From: Desulfobacterales bacterium
GTDB taxonomy: Bacteria; Desulfobacterota; DSM-4660; Desulfatiglandales; Desulfatiglandaceae
DNA: 13,660 nucleotides
Assembly: GCA_027061865.1 (NCBI GenBank)
Contig: JAMOVZ010000005.1
Coordinates: 1 to 13,660 of the forward strand
Direction: 5' to 3'
Shown here: in pieces, positions 6,896 through 12,994 of the stretch
How positions within the stretch are numbered: position 1 is the stretch's first letter
How the letters are laid out: the number at the start of each line of letters is the position of its first letter
Translations under genes and position numbers: made by a program
Notes under the pieces: generated by a model
What the model was told of the DNA's origin: nothing
What the model saw: only the letters and a program-made list of their open reading frames with translations
The model's database searches: none

Positions 6896-7591
6896 ATGGA
6901 GTTCTTTTTTGACAGCCTTGCTTCGGCTTTTTCGCTCCTGGCTTCCCTTGACCCTGAGCTTTATTTCATAATTTATGTGTCGCTTAAAGTCAGCCTTTCA
7001 TCCACTCTGCTTGCAAGTATGGTGGGAATTCCAGCCGGATTCCTGATTTCCCTGAACCAATTCCCGGGAAGGCGCGCCCTGATCACAGTGCTAAATTCCC
7101 TGATGGCACTTCCCACCGTGGTTGTGGGGCTGACGGTATATGCATTTATCTCCCGCAGGGGCCCCCTTGGAACCTTGGAACTCCTCTACACCCAGACCGC
7201 CATGGTAATAGGCCAGGTGATCCTGATCCTCCCCATTGTGACCTCCCTCACCATAGCCGCTGTCACACGGGTGGATGACCTGTACAGGAAAACCGCCATG
7301 ACTCTGGGGGCCGGAACCTTTCAGACCTGGATGGCAATCTTCCGCGAGGCGCGCTTTGGGATAGTGGCTGCAGTCATTGCATCATTTGGGAGGGTGATTG
7401 CTGAAATTGGTATCAGCATGATGCTTGGGGGCAATGCCAAGGGTTATACCCGAACCATGACAACCGCCATGGCCCTTGAATACGACAAGGGCGAATTTGT
7501 CTTGAGTGTTGCCCTAGGCTTGGTGCTCCTTCTCATCAGCCTTGCGGTAAATGCAGGTCTTAACCGTATCCAGGGAAGTGCAGGGCTATGA
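6896..7591 (+). CDS. tupB: Tungstate ABC transporter, permease
   Basis: This 231-residue inner-membrane permease forms the translocation channel with the TupC ATPase. Several hydrophobic segments are visible, at about 21-51, 61-85, 100-123, 155-178 and 201-221. A cytoplasmic EAA-type loop lies near 132-150 (TAMTLGAGTFQTWMAIFREA), the site where the ATPase docks. The length fits the short TupB/ModB-like permease class. A Shine-Dalgarno GGAAGG lies nine bases before the ATG at 6896. The gene starts six bases after tupA and its stop overlaps the tupC start (ATGA at 7588-7591), implying translational coupling. Confidence 0.92.
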   Translation: MEFFFDSLASAFSLLASLDPELYFIIYVSLKVSLSSTLLASMVGIPAGFLISLNQFPGRRALITVLNSLMALPTVVVGLTVYAFISRRGPLGTLELLYTQTAMVIGQVILILPIVTSLTIAAVTRVDDLYRKTAMTLGAGTFQTWMAIFREARFGIVAAVIASFGRVIAEIGISMMLGGNAKGYTRTMTTAMALEYDKGEFVLSVALGLVLLLISLAVNAGLNRIQGSAGL

Positions 7592-8619
7592 AGCTGTTCA
7601 GCTTGGAAAAGGTCACAAAGGTGTTTGGGCATAAAAAGGTCTTGGATATCGATAAATTGGATTTTGCTAAAGGTGTGACCTATGCCCTGCTAGGCCCAAA
7701 TGGTGCAGGGAAGACCACCCTCTTGGAGATACTGGCCTTCCTTAGTTTCCCGAGCAGCGGTCATATGCGGTTTAGGGAAAACGAGGTGTCCTTCTCCAGC
7801 CGGGAATTGGAGGCCCTGAGAAAAAGGGTGGTGATGGTGCATCAGCAGCCCGTGCTTTTTTCCACAACGGTTTACAAGAATGTTGAATTTGGTTTGAAGG
7901 TAAGGGGGGTTTCAGGAAAACAAAGGAGGGAGATTGTTGCAAGGTGTTTAGAGACAGTGGGTATGCGGCATGCGGCCCATAGTTATGCCAAGACCCTTTC
8001 AGGCGGTGAGAAGCAGCGGGTTGCCATTGCCCGTGCCCTCGCTTGCTCGCCTGAGGCTCTTCTTTTGGATGAGCCCACAGCCAGCGTGGATCCTGAAAAC
8101 CAAGTGGTGATAGAAAGGATCATTGCCGAAATTAACGCCCTAAAAGGGATCTCTGTGATATTTACCACCCATGACATCCGGCAGGCTGGAAAGGCAGCTG
8201 GCCGGATAGTATATCTTTACGAAGGGAGGGCCCTTTCCTCTCCGTTGGAAAACATCTTTTCTGCTGTGCTTGAAGGCGATGGAACCGGTCAGGCCCGGTG
8301 CCTGCTCAAAGGAGGGATCCAGTTTAAGGTGAACACCCAGGTGAGGGGAGAGGCCAAGATCTCAATAGACCCAAGAAGGATTTTGCTTCGCAGGGGTGAA
8401 AGGTGTGAACAAGATGGGTCAATCTTCGAGGGGAGGGTGACAGGGCTTGACACCCACGGAATATCAGCGGACGGCGAGGAGCCGGGAATAAGGGTGGAAG
8501 TAGAGATAGGAGTCCCTGTAAGTGTATTCATGGAGAGGGAAAAGGCCAAGAAAATAGGCGTCTTTGTAGGGGATAGAGTGCTTGTTAAGATACCAAATGA
8601 GGCCATCAGGATTTTTTAG
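7588..8619 (+). CDS. tupC: Tungstate ABC transporter, ATP-binding protein with C-terminal TOBE-like region
   Basis: This 343-residue ATPase powers tungstate import at the cytoplasmic face. The nucleotide-binding domain (1 to about 225) has Walker A GPNGAGKTT (36-44), Q-loop around Q86-Q87, signature LSGGEKQRVAIARAL (137-151), Walker B LLLDEPTASVD (158-168) and H-loop H195. The roughly 100 C-terminal residues resemble a TOBE/molybdate-pop-type beta domain, with the stretch FEGRVTGLDTHGI and the ending GDRVLVKIPNEAIRIF. Such a domain can bind oxyanions and regulate transport, as in ModC, but ligand residues are not identifiable here. The gene starts inside the tupB stop codon and is followed after 18 bases by the regulator gene. 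ATPase role is certain. Substrate is inferred from tupA. Confidence 0.92.
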   Translation: MKLFSLEKVTKVFGHKKVLDIDKLDFAKGVTYALLGPNGAGKTTLLEILAFLSFPSSGHMRFRENEVSFSSRELEALRKRVVMVHQQPVLFSTTVYKNVEFGLKVRGVSGKQRREIVARCLETVGMRHAAHSYAKTLSGGEKQRVAIARALACSPEALLLDEPTASVDPENQVVIERIIAEINALKGISVIFTTHDIRQAGKAAGRIVYLYEGRALSSPLENIFSAVLEGDGTGQARCLLKGGIQFKVNTQVRGEAKISIDPRRILLRRGERCEQDGSIFEGRVTGLDTHGISADGEEPGIRVEVEIGVPVSVFMEREKAKKIGVFVGDRVLVKIPNEAIRIF

Positions 8620-8627
8620 CAGGGGAT

Positions 8628-8631
8628 GGAG
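8628..8631 (+). promoter_or_regulatory. Ribosome binding site favouring the regulator start at 8638
   Basis: GGAG lies six bases before the ATG at 8638, an ideal distance. The in-frame ATG at 8626 (four residues longer) has only AGGGG directly abutting it, too close for ribosome binding. The shorter start is therefore preferred. Confidence 0.55.
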
Positions 8632-8637
8632 AAAGGG

Positions 8638-9558
8638 ATGGAAGAAAAGACCCTATTAAATACCAAGGAAGTTGCGCGGCTCTTGGATGTAAATGAAAAG
8701 GTAGTCTATTCACTTGTCTCAGAAAAGGGCCTTCCCGCCACAAAGGTCACAGGAAAGTGGCTTTTCCCAAGGCACCTGGTGGATAGGTGGATAGAGAATA
8801 ACACCCTAAATTACCCAAAGCGCCGTGAAGCTGCTCCTCTTCCTGAAGGCCTGCTGGTGATCATTGGGAGTAACGATATTCTGCTCGATCGGGCCGTTTC
8901 CATGTTTAACGACACAAGGGCGGGTCAGGCCGCAGTATTCGGCAATCTAGGAAGCATGGGCGGAATAAGGGCCCTGAGGCGAGGCCTTTCCCACATTGCC
9001 ACCAGCCACTTGGTTCAAGAAGATGGCGAGGAATACAATTTCCAATACCTCCAACAAGAACTGGTCCAAATTCCTGCAGTCGTGAACTTCTGCTACAGGG
9101 AGCAGGGGCTATTGATCGGCAAGGGAAACCCAAAAGGGATTCGCGGGATAGGAGATCTAAAGGCAAAGGGGATCAAAGTGGTAAATCGTCCCAAAGGTAC
9201 AGGCACTAGGCTTCTTTTTGACTCCAAGCTTGCCGGGGCTGGAATCAATCCAAAGGAGCTTAATGGTTATGATCGGGAACTGTCGCGGCACTTGGATGTG
9301 GGCTTGGAGGTTTTCTCGGGCCGGGCGGATGCAGCCCCCGGCATAAGGGCGGTGGCCCAGCTCCTGGGACTCGATTTCTTGCCGTGGCGGTGGGAGCGCT
9401 TTGACTTATTAATTCCCAAGGAGCGCTTCTTTGACAAGTCAGTGCAGCTTTTCTTGGGCCTGCTCCACGAAGAGGAATTCCGTTCCATGGCAGGGGATAT
9501 GGAGGGCTATGATCTCAGTCATTGTGGCAGGGTGGTATATCCCAAAGAGGCTGTTTGA
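8638..9558 (+). CDS. DNA-binding regulator with periplasmic-binding-protein-like sensor domain (tup operon)
   Basis: This 306-residue cytoplasmic protein has two parts. Residues 6-55 form an excisionase/MerR-type helix-turn-helix (HTH_17), from LLNTKEVARLLDVNEKVVYS to WLFPRHLVDRWIE. Residues about 70-296 match the periplasmic molybdate-binding-like domain family (COG1910 type), beginning LLVIIGSNDILLDRAV and containing VNRPKGTGTR (182-191), a likely anion-binding loop. There is no signal peptide and the DNA-binding domain is N-terminal, so it should sense the oxyanion inside the cell. As the last gene of the tup operon it probably controls that operon, plausibly through the direct repeats around the promoter. 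It differs from ModE and from TunR (XerC/D-like DNA-binding domain). The start at 8638 is favoured by its ribosome binding site; 8626 is the alternative. Target and effector are inferred. Confidence 0.85.
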   Translation: MEEKTLLNTKEVARLLDVNEKVVYSLVSEKGLPATKVTGKWLFPRHLVDRWIENNTLNYPKRREAAPLPEGLLVIIGSNDILLDRAVSMFNDTRAGQAAVFGNLGSMGGIRALRRGLSHIATSHLVQEDGEEYNFQYLQQELVQIPAVVNFCYREQGLLIGKGNPKGIRGIGDLKAKGIKVVNRPKGTGTRLLFDSKLAGAGINPKELNGYDRELSRHLDVGLEVFSGRADAAPGIRAVAQLLGLDFLPWRWERFDLLIPKERFFDKSVQLFLGLLHEEEFRSMAGDMEGYDLSHCGRVVYPKEAV

Positions 9559-9561
9559 GGT

Positions 9562-10641
9562 TTACTCTTTCAAGGCTTCGTCTATGTCGATGATTTTCCT
9601 ACCCCCCACATAATCTATGGTCTTATACGTAGTGACATTTTCGAGCTTGCTGGTAATCTCCTTGAGCCGCAGGCATTGCTCTTTCAGCTTCATTATGGTT
9701 TCCTTGGTCGGGGGGGCATCTTCCAGCTCGCTTACCAGGTAAAATAGAAATTGAAGTGGCTGGTTCAACTGGTGGCAGGTTGCCCCCGCAGTTTCCAACA
9801 AGACCTGGATTCTTTCCTTTTCCAGCCTTTCTTGTTCCGCCTTTTTGAGCTCTGTAATATCTCTAGCAATGGCCAGAATACATTTCTCGCCGTGATATTC
9901 AATGGGCTCCGCTGACCATAGCATCCAACGGACCTCCCCTGACTTCATCCTGAACTGCACTTCCAAGTTCCTCACCCGGCCCTCTTTCTCAATTGTTTCA
10001 AGGGCTTTTTTCCTCTGATCCGGATCCACCCAAATGCCTAACTCCAGCGAAGAACGGCCTATGATTTCGTCCCTCCTATAGCCAGATGTGCGCAAAAAGG
10101 CGTCGTTTACATCTAAATAAAAGCCGTCCTCCAAGGTAGATATCACGAACCAGTCTGGACTTGAGCGAAAGGCCTTGTTGAATTTCTCTTCAGAGATGGC
10201 CAAGGCCTGCTTTGCCAATTCATGTTCTGTATTGTCCATAAAATAGCCAAGAGTGGCCCTTCTCTCCTCGTAGCAAACCGAGGTGACGCTTTCTATGATC
10301 CACTTCTCCTGCCCGTACTTATCTATCACCCTGTGAACATAGGGGGTGGTTCGATTCCCTTTTAACATATCTATGGCATTCCGTCTGACCGTTTCTCTGT
10401 CTTCAGGGACCACAATTTCCAAGGGGGTCATGGATAGGATTTCTTCCTTGCTATAACCAGAGATCCTTATGAATTCAGGATTTACGTATTTGAACTTATT
10501 GTCTTGAACGACAAATACACCGATAGGCGAGACAAGGAACAAGTCCTCAAAATTACTGACATCGCGAAACGGGGCACATATGTTGTCCTTGCCTTGTTGT
10601 CCCGCCTTATCTTGACTTTTAGGCACTACTGTATCATCCAT
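9562..10641 (-). CDS. PAS-PAS sensor protein with DHp-type H-box, no kinase ATPase domain
   Basis: This 359-residue soluble protein has two PAS domains, at about 30-143 (SPIGVFVVQDNKFKYVNPEF) and 150-265 (RDITELKKAEQE closes it). A coiled, charged linker at 263-280 follows. A dimerisation segment around TAGATCHQLNQPLQFLF (284-300) contains the candidate phosphoacceptor H290. It ends about 60 residues later with YKTIDYVGGRKIIDIDEA. No N, G1 or G2 boxes of an HATPase domain are present and the next gene does not supply them, so it cannot be a self-sufficient histidine kinase. This truncated form recurs in Desulfobacterota, from memory. The ATG at 10641 is preferred; a TTG at 10692 in the same frame would add 17 residues. 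Neither start has a strong ribosome site. It converges on the tup operon with three bases between stop codons. The signal sensed is unknown. Confidence 0.82.
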   Translation of the reverse strand: MDDTVVPKSQDKAGQQGKDNICAPFRDVSNFEDLFLVSPIGVFVVQDNKFKYVNPEFIRISGYSKEEILSMTPLEIVVPEDRETVRRNAIDMLKGNRTTPYVHRVIDKYGQEKWIIESVTSVCYEERRATLGYFMDNTEHELAKQALAISEEKFNKAFRSSPDWFVISTLEDGFYLDVNDAFLRTSGYRRDEIIGRSSLELGIWVDPDQRKKALETIEKEGRVRNLEVQFRMKSGEVRWMLWSAEPIEYHGEKCILAIARDITELKKAEQERLEKERIQVLLETAGATCHQLNQPLQFLFYLVSELEDAPPTKETIMKLKEQCLRLKEITSKLENVTTYKTIDYVGGRKIIDIDEALKE

Positions 10642-10786
10642 TTGCAGTCCAGGCAGTCTTGTGAATCTCAAAAATAAGGAATTCCGTGTCAACCATTAGC
10701 ACAATGAGGCCCGTGTGTCCACCCTCTCAATCGGCCAAGCAAGTAGAAATGAAAGCGGTTCTTTGCTATAAGGACTTGGGGATGAA

Positions 10787-11596
10787 ATGCTTTTTCGAGT
10801 GTTTATCTATTGTCTTGCGGGTTATGGAATCCTTGTTTTCATAGCCTGTCTTCTTCAAAGAAACATGCTTTACTTCCCGCACACAAAGCATCCACCCAGG
10901 GAAGAGCTTAGGAGACTGGGGCTTGAGCTGTGGCCCCCGGGCGGGGGTGAGTACAAAGGGCTCATTTCAGACTCCCCGGGTAGCCGGGGCGTGGTGGTAG
11001 TGTTTCATGGAAATGCGGGGGCTGCCTGGAATCGCGCCTATTATGTGGAGGCCCTGGCGCCCTTGGGCTATAGAGTGCTTTTGGCAGAATACCCCGGCTA
11101 TGGGGGCCGCAAAGGCAGCCTGGGGGAGGAGAGCTTTGTCGCTGATGCAAAGGAGCTGGTAGAAAAGGCTCACGAGGAATTTGGGGAACCAATATTTCTC
11201 TGGGGGGAATCGCTTGGCTGTGGAGTCGCTGCCGGGGTTGCCGCAGATCCACAAGTGCCAGTAAAAGGCTTGGTAATGCTCACTCCATGGGATTCATTGG
11301 CCAACCTGGCCAAAAAAATTTACTGGTTTTTGCCTGTGGGCCTGCTTTTGCGGGACAAATACGATAATGTGAAAAATTTGCAAGCCTTCAAAGGGCCAGT
11401 GGCAGTAGCAGTAGCAGAAAAAGACGAAATTGTGCCGAAGGAGTTCGGCCTCAACCTCTATGAATCCCTTCCGGGAAAGAAGAGGCTGTGGGTGTTCCCA
11501 GGAGCAGGCCATAATGACTGGCCAAGCTCCCCGAAGGAGGGGTGGTGGAAAGAGGTTATGGAGTTCCTTTCTCAAGGTGGGAATCAGATTCCCTGA
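10787..11596 (+). CDS. Membrane-anchored alpha/beta hydrolase (BEM46/ABHD-like serine hydrolase)
   Basis: This 269-residue protein has an N-terminal hydrophobic anchor (about 4-23, IYCLAGYGILVFIACLL) followed by RNMLYFP, typical of the BEM46/YfhR-like alpha/beta hydrolases. The hydrolase core has HGNAG (74-78, oxyanion region), the nucleophile elbow GESLG with S142, the acid D213 in EKDEIVP, and H242 in GAGHND. The catalytic triad therefore appears complete. A lid-like segment lies around 166-195 (PWDSLANLAKKIYW). The substrate is unknown; relatives act on esters or lipids. The start ATG at 10787 has AGGA and GGGG purine stretches upstream. It is transcribed divergently from the PAS gene, and its last 13 bases overlap the 3' end of the four-CBS gene on the other strand. 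No operon partner is visible. Confidence 0.87.
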   Translation: MLFRVFIYCLAGYGILVFIACLLQRNMLYFPHTKHPPREELRRLGLELWPPGGGEYKGLISDSPGSRGVVVVFHGNAGAAWNRAYYVEALAPLGYRVLLAEYPGYGGRKGSLGEESFVADAKELVEKAHEEFGEPIFLWGESLGCGVAAGVAADPQVPVKGLVMLTPWDSLANLAKKIYWFLPVGLLLRDKYDNVKNLQAFKGPVAVAVAEKDEIVPKEFGLNLYESLPGKKRLWVFPGAGHNDWPSSPKEGWWKEVMEFLSQGGNQIP

Positions 11597-12489
11597 TCCT
11601 CAATCTTGATCCTGGTGGTAAGGCAGGCCCGGCATGAGCCGGACCTCACCCGGGCCGCATCTGTAAAGGACAATACCCCCACGATATTTTCAGGGCGGTC
11701 TTGGTAAACAAACAGGCGGTGGATGTCGGAAAAGATCATCTGCTGAATTGCTTCAGCAAGATAGGCACTGGCTTCGCAGCCATGGACCTTGCTTGACATG
11801 ATTTCGTGAGCTGGCCTCTCCGGGCTTATGCCATGCTTGTATGCCAAGATGAGATCTGTCTTTGATACTACACCCACAGGATTGTCAGAGTGGTCCTTGA
11901 TAAGCACTGCGCCAAAGCGGTACTGGCTCAAGGCCTCCATCAGGGTGTAGAGGGTATCGTTGGCCCTATTGCTCTGCACATTGGGGGTCATCACCTCTTT
12001 TACAGTAAATCTCCTTATTACCTCAGCTTCTTCGCGAACCCCCTTTTGGATCAAATAATTTCTTTTACAACTGCGGCACAACCGGTACAAGAGCCCCACT
12101 ATGTCGGGATAGGCTAATAAGCCCACTATTCGGGTATGGGCTTGGTCGTAAACATACAGACGGTAGATGCGGTTTTGACGCATTACTTCCAGGGCGGCTT
12201 CCAGGGGATCTTGCTCAGTGCATGTTATGGGAGAGGCCGCAGCGATGCTCCTTAGTTCCTGGTCCAATGGGAAATCAGCATAATAGGCGTTCATGATGTC
12301 GGTCTTTGAAACGACTCCGGAAGGCCTTCCATCTCCATCAGTTAAAAGGAGGGCGCTTATCTTGTACTTTATTAAAAGCGAGATCGCCTTGCCTACGGAT
12401 TTTGAATCAGGGAGGCTTAGGACCTGCCTTCGCATAGCCTCTCGCACCTTGAAGCCTGAAAGCATACTGTGCTTCTCAACCACTCCCAT
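11584..12489 (-). CDS. Four-CBS-domain protein with paired C-x2-C motifs
   Basis: This 301-residue soluble protein consists of four CBS motifs, at about 14-69, 81-135, 162-217 and 227-283. CBS pairs usually bind adenine nucleotides and act as energy or ligand sensors. The protein is a tandem duplication. VREAM/VKEVM, GVVSKTD (twice), RLYVY/RLFVY and IVGLL/IVGVL all recur at an offset of exactly 148 residues. Each half ends with a C-R-x-C motif (C138-C141 and C286-C289), also at the same offset. The four cysteines could bind metal or form disulfides; this is not known for the family to me. There is no transmembrane or catalytic domain. The ATG at 12489 lies three bases after the two-CBS gene's stop, so the genes are probably translationally linked. 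Domain calls are firm, function unknown. Confidence 0.88.
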   Translation of the reverse strand: MGVVEKHSMLSGFKVREAMRRQVLSLPDSKSVGKAISLLIKYKISALLLTDGDGRPSGVVSKTDIMNAYYADFPLDQELRSIAAASPITCTEQDPLEAALEVMRQNRIYRLYVYDQAHTRIVGLLAYPDIVGLLYRLCRSCKRNYLIQKGVREEAEVIRRFTVKEVMTPNVQSNRANDTLYTLMEALSQYRFGAVLIKDHSDNPVGVVSKTDLILAYKHGISPERPAHEIMSSKVHGCEASAYLAEAIQQMIFSDIHRLFVYQDRPENIVGVLSFTDAARVRSGSCRACLTTRIKIEDQGI

Positions 12490-12492
12490 GGC

Positions 12493-12975
12493 TCAAAGGC
12501 CATCCCCTGCAAGCTTGTCGTAAAGAAAATAGAAGAGGTCGGAAATATAGACAATGCCTACTATCTTGCCGTTGTCAATGACCGGGAGGCGCCTTACGTG
12601 CTTGCGCAGCATAATATCCAAAATGGCGAACAGGTGAGTGTCCGGGCTTACAGTGATCAGTTCCGTAGTCATTATATCTTCTACTTTTACGGAACGCGCC
12701 CTCTCACACACCGTATCTATTATGCCGCTTATGTCTATGTCGCTCATATCCGCCCAAATGTGGATATGTTTGGGCCTCAAGAGGAGCAGGATGTCGTACA
12801 TGGAGAGCATCCCAATGAGATTTCCTTGCTCGTCAACCACCATCATCCCAAAGACCCTTCTCTTCTCTCCGGGACCACCTGCTTCTTTAAATGCCCTTAC
12901 TGCCTCGGCCACAGTAGCGCTGTGAGAGATGGTATGAAAACGAGAAACCATGATATTTTTAGCAATGGGTTCCAT
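12493..12975 (-). CDS. Two-CBS-domain protein
   Basis: This 160-residue soluble protein is a single CBS pair (Bateman module), with motifs at about 5-65 and 97-152. Diagnostic stretches are NIMVSRFHTISHSATVAEAV, FGMMVVDEQGNLIGMLSMYD, EDIMTTELITVSPDTHLFAI and VRRLPVIDNGKIVGIVYISD. The spacer between the motifs (about 68-96, rich in I and D) is longer than usual. Such stand-alone pairs usually sense adenosyl ligands and act through partner proteins. A Shine-Dalgarno (GAGGGGAG) precedes the ATG at 12975 closely. The gene lies 19 bases downstream of the nitroreductase gene and three bases upstream of the four-CBS gene, so all three are likely one transcript. No catalytic domain is attached. Fold call is certain, ligand and partner are not. 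Confidence 0.9.
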   Translation of the reverse strand: MEPIAKNIMVSRFHTISHSATVAEAVRAFKEAGGPGEKRRVFGMMVVDEQGNLIGMLSMYDILLLLRPKHIHIWADMSDIDISGIIDTVCERARSVKVEDIMTTELITVSPDTHLFAILDIMLRKHVRRLPVIDNGKIVGIVYISDLFYFLYDKLAGDGL

Positions 12976-12994
12976 GATCTCCCCTCAGGAGGAT

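Noticed and set aside
10642..10692. TTG start extending the PAS protein by 17 residues
   Set aside because: No good ribosome binding site precedes it and the added residues precede the first domain without homology. The ATG at 10641 is preferred, though not decisively.
10744..10772. TAGAAA / TATAAG pair before the alpha/beta hydrolase gene
   Set aside because: The implied transcript would start about eight bases before the ATG and lose the Shine-Dalgarno, so it is unlikely to be the working promoter.
11401..11416. GCAGTA hexamer repeated within the hydrolase gene
   Set aside because: It encodes an Ala-Val strand before the catalytic acid (AVAVAVAEKD), normal for a core beta strand, and is too short to be a meaningful repeat.
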